This document shows, piece after piece, positions 12,241 through 23,200 of a stretch of 64,000 nt of DNA. How positions within the stretch are numbered: the first letter of the stretch is position 1; the number at the start of each line of letters is the position of its first letter. The notes below the pieces were generated by a model. The model worked only from the letters and a program-made list of their open reading frames with translations. It ran no database searches and was not told where the DNA came from. Both the position numbers and the translations under genes were made by a program. This DNA is from Achatina immaculata (Eukaryota; Mollusca; Gastropoda; Stylommatophora; Achatinidae): positions 38,156,584-38,220,583 of the forward strand of contig CM019719.1 of the NCBI GenBank assembly GCA_009760885.1, written 5' to 3'.

Positions 12241-12681
12241 AATAATCGACATCGACTAATATTAGTGTCGATTCCTATAGTTTTCGGGGTCACTGAGACG
12301 AGTAGCGACACTCCCGATGCCGCCTACGTCTATGTTCAGCTATAATACTGACAGGTTGTGAGCTCTTATTCTTAATGACTGAAGACATTAGAGTTCTTTA
12401 CTATCATATTACTGGAGAAGATGTTCTTTAATCAACATATCACACATGAAGGTTTCACAAAACTTGACCATTTCACTAATCAGAGTAAGTCTGATGAAAT
12501 GCTCTTCCATTATAAGATCAAGATGTATTGTCGACAACATCAATCGGATTGAATCACTTAATCATTTGTTCACAATATCAAACTCTATCATATTCTATAT
12601 GCAGCATTCAAATTCACAATTTTCTACTCTTGATACGAAAACATTTCCTATCTCAGTATTATATCAGTGTGTGCAACACGT

Positions 12682-13443
12682 ACAGAGAAAAAAGAGAGAC
12701 CTGCAATATCTCTTGGATAAAGTCGCCAAAGAAAGTGAACAGAAAGGCCTTACTTTGAACATCAAAAAGACACAGACTATGGTTATATCTAAGAAACAGA
12801 ATCCACCAACATGCAGTATAAAATTAAACGGAACTATTCTAAAGCAGGTGCAGAAATCTAAATACCTTGGAGCAGTAATAACTTCAGATAGGAAATGCAG
12901 AACAGAAATTAGGAACAGAATAGGCCAAGCAAAGACTGCATTTCAGAGAATGAGAAACATATTAGCCAACACATCCTTATCAATTAATGTTAGAAAAGGA
13001 GTCCTAAAATGCTATATTGAACCTATCTTGTCATATGGAAGTGAATGATGGACAATAGGCAAGTCTGCACAAAAATCATTGGAAGCAACAGAAATGTGGC
13101 TTATTAGAAGAATGTTGCGAATCCCCTGGACAGCAAAAATAACTAATGAAGAATGTATGAGAAGAACTGGAGAGACAAAAAAAAAAAACGTGTCAAAAAG
13201 ATAAGAGAGAGACAATGTACTTTCATAGGACATGCAATGAGAAGAGGGGGCATAGAAAATATTATAACAACAGGAAAAATAGAAGGAAGAAGATCAAGAC
13301 GAGGACCAAGAAAAATGATACTGGACAGTCTGATGGGATGGTGTGAGAGGAGATCACCAACTGAGCTGATGGCCTGCATGAAGGATCGTGTACTCTGGAG
13401 AAGCATAATAGCCAACGCCAGTCGGCATGGCACCTGATGATGA
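12682..13443 (+). mobile_element. LINE family C, 5'-truncated copy with (GAT)n tail
   Basis: Encodes the end of an RT and its C-terminal domain: SKYLGAVITSDRKCRTEIRN, a CYIEPILSYGSE block (stop at 13046), then, after a poly-A frameshift near 13185, RQCTFIGHAMRRGGIENIIT, a GRRSRRGPRKM block and a C-terminal WRSIIANASRHGT before TGATGATGATG. A 10-bp duplication TGCAACACGT (12672-12681, 13444-13453) bounds it exactly. It has inserted into the Helitron-like region. Confidence 0.92.
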
Positions 13444-13453
13444 TGCAACACGT

Positions 13454-14570
13454 GGTCAACTAGTTTCTCATCTAAAATCACTGTACTCTAAATTTCAAAA
13501 GCGTCGGTTCTTCGTAATCACTTGAATCACTTGAAAACCATCTTCCGTCTAATACTACTTCTGATTTTATATCGTTTCATCCTCTTTTTATCTTGTCTGT
13601 CTTCTGATTTCTTCTGGCAGTCTTCCTCGGCCGTCTCTCAATCGCAGTGTACTAACGAGCAAGGTTTATTTGCTTCTTCTCTGGACTTTTGTTATTATAT
13701 CTCGCCTGATGGCTTCTCGGCTGTTCTGGTCGGACCATCTTTCCTCACTCTTGACTGTCCACATGCACTGACCATCCTTCTTGCAGTTCTGGTCAGTCGC
13801 TACTTGCCGGACCGACGGTGTTCTGGCGATCTCCTTCCTCTGTCAAATCTCTCTTCTACTTCCGTACTTCTCGGTCCCCTCCTGTCTCTCTGCTCACCTT
13901 TTTATCCTCAAGTCCAGTTTGATGGATTAACCAATAAGTATTTCGGCTCCACCCTTCAGATGTCCACTGGTTTCCATGAGCGTTCTGATTGTCCGTCATT
14001 CAAACTGCCCCGTGACTTATCTCTCGTTAGTCAAATATCCAATAGACCACGCCTCTAAATATTTAATTGGTCAGCTGGCGGAGCTGGTCACTCCTTTATT
14101 TAAAAACCGTGTGCAATAGTGTCATAGCTCTAATAGATGTCAAAGTGTCAACTCCGTCTATACAATTGTCATTTACCTAAGACATTATCTTGCTTTCATA
14201 TCGGAAGTTTTATTGTGTCCTGACTTTTTCATTGTGTTTGCCTTTTCTATTCGTCTTTTCTATTTTGTCTACACGTGTCAACGTCCAGTCACCGCTTTGT
14301 TATCACTGGACCATCCTACATTCTGGCGTCCTTCCTTTGTATTACCTATATCTCAGCGTCACTGAAGCTAGTCTTTTTTTTTATTCACCGTTTCCACTGT
14401 TTACTTTTGTCTGTGTCTTGTTCTAGTGTCATGGAAGTTTTATACCTTTCTCTTCGTTTTTCTGCCTACTTTTCTCTGTCGCTGTTTTATGTTACTATTT
14501 TCTTTAGAGTATATTTTCATAATCATATTCATTAATAATAATTAACAACAATAATCATTACTTACAAGGC
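13454..14570. other. Unassigned, comparatively CpG-rich stretch with a TATA-like motif
   Basis: Base composition differs from the flanks (more C and CpG). An open frame of 178 codons occupies 13522-14058 but is Leu/Ser-rich, lacks motifs and is probably a composition artefact. At about 14092-14105 a TTTATTTAAAAACC motif is followed by a CA-rich start-like sequence, recalling a pol II promoter or an LTR. No LTR pair was found. It may be cargo inside the Helitron region. Confidence 0.3.
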
Positions 14571-14747
14571 CATGTTACACAGCCCCAAGGGGGGAGGTGA
14601 GAGAGGGTGGAGGTGACATGTAAATATAATCTAAAACGACCGATATTATTGTCGATTCCATAAACACGCCCGATACTGTTTAGGCTCAAGTTCAGCCCCC
14701 ATCCGCATGGGGGGAGGGGTGGTGAGAGGGGGTTAAATTTAGTGTGT

Positions 14748-15025
14748 GATCTCCAATTATTTTACTGTGGAAACCTTCACCCGCCAAAACTTCGCAATGG
14801 CACAAGGCTGTGTGTAAAGAGGATGATTGGCAATGTAGTTGAAGCGACTATCTTAACAAGACAGGGAGAGGGTGAAGCAGTTTTTTCCCACGGATACCAC
14901 TCACTCCAACGGATCTCCCTTTTAACTTTAAGAGATTGCAACTTCCAGTGAGATTTGCGTTCTCGATCACGATCAACAAGTCACAGGGACAGTCTACACA
15001 TTATAGAGGCTTCTGATGGAGGCTT
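14748..15025 (+). pseudogene. Helitron Rep/helicase relic, C-terminal helicase motifs
   Basis: The frame from 14742 gives NLHPPKLRNGTRLCVKRMIG then NVVEATILT, the signature stretch near the C-terminus of Helitron PIF1-type helicases. One frameshift near 14890 moves reading into the frame of PTDLPFNFKRLQLPVRFAFS and INKSQGQS (the helicase motif usually read as 'AMTINKSQGQSL'). The full protein is well over 1000 residues; only about 90 codons remain. This relic supports assigning the surrounding repeats to a Helitron. Confidence 0.85.
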
Positions 15026-15406
15026 TTACAAATTTACTATAATATTAATTTAACTCAAAACTTGATTATATACAACATTTTTAGTTTCACCTCCAGGAGC
15101 AAGAATAAATAATTTCTTGCAACATAAAGCTGTCCATGAAAGAAACATGGCCAGCGAGTTTTGTGTTCAGTAAGTGAGCCTGTCATGAGTTATTGTCAAA
15201 AATGTAGTTTTGACTAGTGTCGCTTTTCTGTGCTCATGAATCTTCTGTTGAGTACAATTCAGATCAGCAAGTGACGTTGACAGTTGACGTCCAAGTGAAG
15301 ATATATATATATATATATATATATATTCATAGGAAGTAGGAAAAGACCCGAACAGAATTTCTTCTCCCGCAACTCTCCCCCCCCCCCCTTTTTTTTATTT
15401 TTAGTG
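15026..15406. repeat. Non-coding stretch with (AT)n and poly-C/poly-T runs
   Basis: No gene. (AT)n at 15299-15326 and a C10/T8 run at 15378-15396, followed by the (ATCTTAT)n tail of the next LINE. Confidence 0.7.
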
Positions 15407-16022
15407 TCTTATATATCTTATATCTTATATCCTTCCCGTGCCGTTAGACGTCACATAGGGCTCGCAAAGTAGTTCGCCAATTTTTCCTGTCTTCGGCGAG
15501 TCTTTCAACCTCATTAAAGGATTTTATGCCTGTTAACTTGGCCTCTCTTAATAATGTTCTCTTCAGAGTTTCACGCGGTCTGCCCCTTTTTCTTCGGCCT
15601 GTTGTGTTCCACTTGATAGCTTGTTTTGGGATTCTCTGCTCATTTCTTCTCATCAAGTGGCCAACATATGTCCATCTCCTTTTCCTGATCACCCGTGAGA
15701 CTGGTTGTTGTTCAGTCATCTGTCTTATCTCTGCATTGTTCTTGAATTCATTCCACTTGATGCCGAGTATTTTCCTTAGGCATTTGTTTTCAAAAGAGTC
15801 TAATTTCTTTTCTATTTCTTTAGTTGTTTTCCAGCTTTCGCATGCATAAATGAGGGTGGATATTACATTTGAATTGAATAGTCTTAACTTGGTTTTTGTG
15901 CTTATAACTTTTGAATTCCATATGTTCTCAAGATTCTTGAAGATTGATGCTGCTTTTGCAATTCTGATCCTAACTTCCTTTCTAGTGTCACCATCCTGGT
16001 CTATGTAGCTGTTCTTAAAGTT
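15400..16022 (-). mobile_element. LINE family B, 5'-truncated copy
   Basis: The minus strand encodes the family B C-terminus MTEQQPVSRVIRKRRWTYVG then HLMRRNEQRIPKQAI, RGRPRETLKR and a C-terminal RTTLRALCDV. A short 3' UTR and (ATAAGAT)n tail lie at 15404-15430. The 5' part to about 16022 matches 51340-51480 on the plus strand. Over about 470 bp it is almost identical to the copy at 19784-20281; I count only a handful of differences. Confidence 0.92.
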
Positions 16023-16158
16023 CAGAGTTGCAAAAAAATTCTAAAGTTTCAATTTTATCATCACCAATTATCTTGTGCGCAAAGGTTTATCACTGTCACA
16101 ACAGTAGCCCTGCAGCATCGTATTTGAATGAATAATTCAGAACGACATATCAGAATAT

Positions 16159-16705
16159 GTGGTAATATCATCATCATCATCATCATCACCATCATCATCA
16201 TCATCGCCTTTCACTCCCTTGAGAGCACAGACCACGGATAAAGCAATCATCCCTGTTCTTGGAATTAATCTCTGGTTCCTTTCATGTGCATCCCTTGTCT
16301 CTGAGCACTGTCATAATTTCTCTTCTCCAAGTAAGTCTAGGTCTTCCTAGTTTTCTATTTTCTTGAGGATTCCATGTCAGTGCCTGTCATACATTGTTCT
16401 ATCATTCCAACATGCAATGGTAAAATGTGTCCTGGCACTCAGTTGGGATCTCGGTTCTGCAGCTTCCTTTCGGCTTTGACTGCACAGCGCTATGCGTTCT
16501 GTTACCCGAGTCTCTTCCTTTTCTAAGACAAAGTTTCCTGGTTTTCCTCTCTGTGTTTCTGTAACGCTCCGTTTTTTTGGTTTTTTTTTTACAGAGAACA
16601 GGTCGTTGACCTATCCCCCAACCTCCTTAGTCGCCTCGTAAGACATGCGTGGAAGGTGGCAGTTGTTTCCAGAAAATTTGGTCGCCCACGGTGTCGATAC
16701 TACAA
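16159..16705 (-). mobile_element. Internally deleted LINE relic: (GAT)n tail plus a LINE-type 5' leader
   Basis: (ATC)n at 16167-16206 is the tail on the minus strand. Next to it, minus-strand text resembles a LINE C-terminus (GRPRLTW-like, then ALKGVKGDDDD). From about 16600 to 16700 the sequence CCTCCTTAGTCGCCTC.TAAGACATGCGTGG matches the 5' leader of the family A element (26769-26800: CCTCCTTAGTCGCC...ATGCGTGG). Leader and tail are thus within 550 bp, as in an internally deleted, non-autonomous derivative. Confidence 0.6.
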
Positions 16706-16756
16706 CAGCTTCCTAGTGCGCATAATGAGTGGTTATATTGGTCGTATTACGAATAC

Positions 16757-16787
16757 GTCACGTGACTTTGCCCTTTCCGGGAAATCC
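16757..16787 (+). promoter_or_regulatory. Candidate promoter motif cluster upstream of the AIG1-Hint gene
   Basis: A perfect palindrome GTCACGTGAC (16757-16766, E-box/USF-TFE type) is followed within 10 bp by TTCCGGGAA (16775-16783, STAT-type spacing). This overlaps GGGAAATCC (16779-16787, Rel/NF-kB-like). The area is locally CpG-richer than its surroundings and lies about 320 bp before the start codon. The motifs are visible. Their function as the promoter of an immune-type GTPase gene is inference. Confidence 0.4.
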
Positions 16788-16789
16788 AG

Positions 16790-16922
16790 TACTGCAAGAG
16801 TTACATGAGATTCTGTCGTCTGAGGACGAATTACTCACAGTCAGGGATTGTATTTAGATGCGCAAAATTATAGAAGCCTGTAACCGAATTTCGTTAGGCA
16901 ACACCACCGTATGCATGTGAAG
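16790..16922 (+). other. Putative 5' non-coding exon of the AIG1-Hint gene
   Basis: A donor-like GAAG|GTAATT at 16922/16923 precedes an acceptor-like ATGGTAG|G at 17099/17100, just 4 nt before the start codon. That would make 16923-17099 a 177-bp 5' UTR intron. In that intron a ~30-bp piece ending TGATATTGNTTCAG is duplicated (about 17014-17043 and 17044-17072), giving an alternative acceptor at 17071. The transcription start is not identifiable. Confidence 0.35.
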
Positions 16923-17103
16923 GTAATTTCAGAGCTAAAACATTATGTATTTTTTCATATCAGTGTTACATTTTCCCGTGGTTGTTTGCCATAGAACACA
17001 AAATTGTGTGAAATTTCTTAATGATATTTGATATTGGTTCAGTTTCTTAATGATATTTGATATTGTTTCAGTTATAATAAATGATTGTTTTTATGGTAGG
17101 AAA

Positions 17104-17220
17104 ATGGATACAGCAGTCCCTTACCATCCTGGCCTGTTGCTAGGTCGCACGGTAGACATGAGGACAATGCAGCCAGGATACATGATAATTGGGGAAGACG
17201 TTAATCAAACAGAACTAAAG
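17104..17220 (+). CDS. Coding exon 1 of the AIG1-Hint gene
   Basis: 39 codons from the start ATG (residues 1-39), ending CTAAAG|GTAACA, phase 0. It contains LLLGRTVDMRTMQPGYMI. No hydrophobic leader. Confidence 0.75.
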
Positions 17221-20200
17221 GTAACAATTTGTTAGTTCTGACATTCAAGTTGTAATTTTTCTTTCAGTTTTATGCTGTCTCTGTTGTTGACTAAAGATCC
17301 TACTGCTTGAAACATGTTATTGAAGATGTAGCTGCAAATGATTTTGGAAAGCCAAAAAAAAAAAAAAGAAGCTACTTCAGTAGTATAGTATTGCTGTAAT
17401 GTTCTAGACCACAGGGGATGGTGCAGGAATAGTTTGTTTTTCCATTTATCTCAATACTTAATCATGTGTTTACTATTCTGTATTGCCAGCTCACTGTAAT
17501 CGATTTTGTATACTGTGTGCAAACCTTGTGGGTCACAACTTTGACATGAAACTCAGTTTTTCTATTTCTGTAGTGGTATATGTAGTATTGAAAGTCATCA
17601 GTATATTTTCTTCATATGTTATACATGGAAGTAAAATGTGTATTTTTAAAAATGTGGGTTTATGTTTTCAAGGAGAGTGCATCTGTCTTACATAGACTAC
17701 GTAGAATCATAGTAAGTGAAAAGTAGCATTCAGTCATCAGATTTCACTGTGAATTCTTTCAGTCAGTAGATTTTGAGATAAAACATTTCAGTCATCAGAT
17801 GTCATGATTATAGATGTTTCTTTCTCTCTCTCTCTCTCTCTCTGAACCTTAAGTGCCCAGGGCACATGGGGCTTCCACAAAGGTTTTCCACAAATGCCTG
17901 TCCTTTGCCTTTTTTTTCTGCTCTTGCCCAGGTGAGCCCTCTGTTGCTCAACATCCTTTCTGTTGTTCTTCTCCATGTCTCTTTTGGCCTACCCTTACTT
18001 CTATTCCACCGTGGTGTCCATCTTAGTGCTATTTTTGATAGTGAGGTGTCAGTCATTTGGAGCACATGTCCCAACCATCGCCAGCGTCTTTCTTCAATAA
18101 TTGCTGTCAGTGGCTTCATCTGCATCTCTGCCAACAAGATGTTATTTCTTATGGTGTTTGGCCAAAATATTTGTCTAATTCTTCATAAACATTTAGTCTG
18201 GAAAGAATTCAGCTTGTTTTCTATGGTTTACTTAACAAAACAGCTGAGAAACACATAAATGCCTTTGAATGTAAATGCTACAGAAGAGTTCTCCAAATAT
18301 GGACACAAAAAAGAACAAATATATCTATACTACAAGAGCTTAATATTGAAGAAGGCTGGCTAGTGAAGAGGATTAAAGAGAGAAAACTTAAATATTTTGG
18401 ACACATTAAACGTCACGATAATTTAGAGAAGACCGTATTGGAAGGATACATAATGGGAAAAAGAAAAAGAGGAAGACCAAGACGAAGATGGCTGCAAGAC
18501 ATCGTTGACGATCTGGAAATGGATGCAACAGCAGCAGGCCATCTTGCTCACAACCGAGAGGCCTACAAGAGTGCTGTTTGGAGGCAAAGTTCCGCAAGGG
18601 ACATGCAAATGAATGAATGAATTCTATGGTTTTGGTGATTTTCCAGCATTCACTTCCACTTAGAACATTACTCTTAAAAATCCTGATTTTCGTATTCATG
18701 CTTAGTTTTTTAGATTTCCATATAGTCTGCAGCACTGCAAAAACTTGGTTTGCTCTAGTAAGTCTGCTGTTGATGTCCTCTGTGCTGTCTCCATTTTCTA
18801 CTACTCTGCTGCCAAGATATACAAATTCATTGACCTCCTCCACTAACTTGCTATCTACTCTGAGTATATTTCTGTTCTTCACATTTTGCTTCATTAACTT
18901 GTCTTTCTTACGTTTCAGTCACCAGATTTTATGTTCCAATTCTGCAGGTCAACCTGACGACATTTCAGTTTTCATTTGTCAACACTCTGAAGGATGTTTG
19001 TGACATCCTAAACCTTCCCCCAGAGTATGCCCTGAAGGTGAAGGCAAGAATTGTTGAGAACAGCATGGTAGATGCTAGCCTTAAGACTATCGGAAAACCA
19101 GACTCATTTACTATTATATTCAGGACAAGATATTTACAGGTATTTATCACCTTGCCAGAGTTTTTTTTTTAACCAGACGAGCCAGACATAACTGAATTTA
19201 CAAATGGTTCATTGTTTTAAAAGCATTTTATGTGTATGGATGAATGTGAGATTTTTTTAATCAGCCATGAAGTCTGGGAGGAACTTACGAAAGTTTGAGT
19301 CATGTGGAGAGTGACTCTGTGCAAGGGCACAACATCATTTGATGAGGAAATGAGGGCCAGACTTGAAATTAGAAGATGCAAGCCTAAGGAAACTGGACCT
19401 TGCAGTATAAATATTGCATGCTGTTACTGTACCCAGCTATGCAAATTCACACCAGTAGAATTAGCCATGAGAGGAGCTGCTTAGGAAGATGATTCTTGGC
19501 AAAATCCACAATAGTTGATCTATCAGTTTTATGGCTCTTACCTTAGATAAAAACTGTCAATCTATGTATATCTATCAGCTTTATAACTGTCACCTTAGAC
19601 AAAAACATTCAACCTATGTATATCTATCAGATTTATAACTGCCACCTTAGATAAAAACTGTCAACCAGTGTGTATCTATCAGATTTATAACTGCCACCTT
19701 AGACAAAAACTGTCAACCTATGTATATCTGTCAGATTTATAACTGCCACCTTAGACAAAAACTGTCAACCTATATATATATATATATCTTATCTTATATC
19801 TTATCTTATATCCTTCCCGTGCCGTTAGACGTCACATAGGGCTCGCAAAGTAGTTCGCCAATTTTTCCTGTCTTTGGCGAGTCTTTCAACCTCATCAAAG
19901 GATTTTATGCCTGTTAACTTGGCCTCTCTTAATAATGTTCTCTTCAGAGTTTCACGCGGTCTGCCCCTTTTTCTTCGGCCTGTTGTGTTCCACTTGATAG
20001 CTTGTTTTGGGATTCTCTGCTCATTTCTTCTCATCAAGTGGCCAACATATGTCCATCTCCTTTTCCTGATCACCCGTGAGACTGGTTGTTGTTCAGTCAT
20101 CTGTCTTATCTCTGCATTGTTCTTGAATTCATTCCACTTGATGCCGAGTATTTTCCTTAGGCATTTGTTTTCAAAAGAGTCTAATTTCTTTTCTATTTCT

Positions 20201-23200
20201 TTAGTTGTTTTCCAGCTTTCGCATGCATAAATGAGGGTGGATATTACATTTGAATTGAATAGTCTTAACTTGGTTTTTGTTATATATATAAGCTTTATAA
20301 CTGTCACCTTAGACAAAAACTGTCAACCTATGTATATCTATCAGATTTATAACCGCCACCTTAGAAAAAAACTGTCAACTTATGTATATCTATCAGCTTT
20401 ATAACTGTCACCTTAGATAAAAACTCTCAATCTGTGTATATGAATGTTGTCCATTTGCTTAAAGTATTGAAAAGGTTTTTGTCTTTAAGATTCAGTCCCC
20501 AAAAATGTCTTCCACATTTATTTGCAGTATTAAAGATTTTCATTATGTGCATGTAATTAATTGTGTCTTCAGAAAAAATTATTTTAAAATTGCTATATAC
20601 TTATTTGCTGGAATCCAAAACACATATAATTGATACAGTTAAGAAACCACTTAAAGGCAACCAGCAGAAGAGCTTTTGCAGTGGTTTATGAAAGAAGACT
20701 ACAAACCAGTTGGTGACAGATTGCTGGAATAACAAATCTGAAGTGTAACCAGCATATAGATTTGTGTTTCTGACCAAGCATTGTTATATTTAGGGACCGG
20801 CTAGCGTAGTGGTTAGAGCACTCATCTAGGAACTTTTTTTTGTAAATAGGAAACTACGAGGTTTTGATACGGTAAAGTGAGAGAACAAATATTGTAGGAT
20901 TAAACCTCGAAAAAATCGTAGACAAAGCACTTTAGTGAGACGTGAGAGAAAGAAAAATCACAAGAGAATTACCTGGGATTCGAACACGGACTCCGGTAGG
21001 ATGAGCAGCCGTCTAGCCACGAGAGAACAGCGTACTATCGACTTAGCCAACTAGCGCCCCAAAAAAGGTGTTTTGTTGACATAGTCTTTAGTAACTGCTC
21101 AGCAGACATGAGAGATCGTGACACCCTAAAGATGGCTGCTTGTCCTACTGGAGTCCGTGTTCGAATCCCAGGTAATTCTCTTGTGATTTTTCTTTCTCTC
21201 ACATCTCACTAAAGTGCTTTGTCTACGATTTTTTCGAGGTTTAATCCTACAATATTTGTTCTCTTACTTTACCGTACCAAAACCTCATAGTTTCCTATTT
21301 ATAAAAAATTGTTCCTTAAAACTGTACTTGAAACTAACTTCATGTAATAAGTATTCGTTCGTTTGTTATTGTTGTTCAAGTTTGCACCAGATATGGCAGG
21401 AGACCGTGTGTATGTTTGTCTAGTTGGTACCTGCTAGAGAGAATGAATCTAAGCTACGGAATTTCTGTGTGTCACGACCTCGTTTCTTTCCGGGTGTCAC
21501 AATCTCTCATGTCTGCTGAGCAGTTACTAAAGACTATGTCAACAAAACACCTTTTTTGGGGTGCTAGTTGGCTAAGTCGATAGTACGCTGTTCTCTCGTG
21601 GCTAGACGCCTGCTCGTCCTACCGGAGTCCATGTTCGAATCTCAGGTAATTCTCTTGTGATTTTTCTTTCTCTCACGTCTCACTAAAGTGCTTTGTCTAC
21701 GATTTTTTCGAGGTTTAATCCTACAATATTTTTCTCTTACTTTATCATCTAGCAACTGAATGATCAAGGGTTCGAATCCCAAGCTGAACGGAATTTTTTT
21801 TTTTTTATCTGACCAATATGGCCCCGAGATCGACCCAGCCTCGTAAAATGGGTACCAGAGAAAACCTGGGAAGGAAAGGCAGCGAGGAAAGGAACTGGTC
21901 ACTCTACCTTATACGCTGATGGCCCAGCATAATGAGGTCTCTAATGCTTTATCCCCACGGCATTTGCTATGGGACTATCTATCTATCTACTGTTATATTT
22001 ATATACATCCTAAGAAAAGAAGCCAGCATGAAAAAGTGAGGCCAGAGTGAGAAGTTACTAAAGGCTAAAGATTAACATTATGGCATGGAAGCACTTCAAC
22101 AGAAGGACTTGTTCACTGGACAGGAAATTCTGGTTAATTTTCATTACTCGTATCATTTGACATGAGGCTGCAGTTTAGTTTATTGAAAGCATAAACAAGT
22201 GAATTACCCGAGATCAATCAGAGCTGTACCTCCCTATCCACCATTTGGACTCCAGTAAATGGAATTTTCATTGTTCTTCATCTCCTATCATATTATAATT
22301 AATGTCGTTCAGTTGAGCTATGATAGATGAGTCGGTCTTGGAGTGAATAAAATATGGGCACTAACACCATATCCCTATGTGCCTCTAAAGCATGACAGGG
22401 TTACCTTTTTACTTTTTTTTTCCTCACACACACTGACAGAGTTTTGTCTTGGTTCTTTAGGTCCACTTCTATCTGTTGCAAGTGTGCTAAATTCACCAGA
22501 TTCTGAGTGGTGATCTGCTAAGTGTGCAGTTGTTGAAGGTTTGGTTGGGGGGGGGGGGGGGAACATGCTGGAATTAGAGATCAGGGGTGGTTTACACAGT
22601 GTCAGCATTCATTGGACTAATGAAAAGGGGTGGACTTGAAAGCATCATAAACACAGGAAAGATAAATTGGAAGAGAAGCAGGGGTAAGCCAAGAGAAGAA
22701 AATAACATGGACAGTCTAATGCAAAAGCATAATATCGTCAACAGAGCTAATAGAAAGTAGTTAAAGATTGAGATCTATAGAGAAGCATGAACATTGTTGG
22801 TAGGGCACTGGATGATGATGATAAGCAAAGCAGGAATCAGTTGTTGACAGAAATACTCCATTCCTTTGATGTATTGATTGCAGAACATCCAGTTCATGTT
22901 AATAGAATTATACCCAGGAAGTCATACTTGATAAAGAAAAAAAACAAAACAGCGTAGCAGAACTTCACTTACTTATTATTCATTTCTATTTCTGAATTTC
23001 AACATTGATTTTCTTTGTAGCAAAAGCAGTACCTTCCGCCTGATGTTGTACCTTCATACTCTGAGTCATCCGATAGAGCAGCAGAAGCTGAAAGAAGACA
23101 GCCAACCACAGAAAGTTTGATAGCAGATGCAGCAGCTGATTCTGATCTGAGCATCCGTGATGTGTCTTTGCCGCAGTCTGCAAGTCTCACAGAGAGAAGA

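Noticed and set aside
13522..14058. 178-codon open frame as a possible membrane protein
   Set aside because: Composition is Leu/Ser-rich with no motif, in a C-rich patch where stops are rare by chance; it sits in a Helitron-like context.
20793..21800. Functional tRNA genes
   Set aside because: Only A/B-box-like segments in SINE heads; no complete cloverleaf can be formed by eye, and bodies and tails of SINEs follow.
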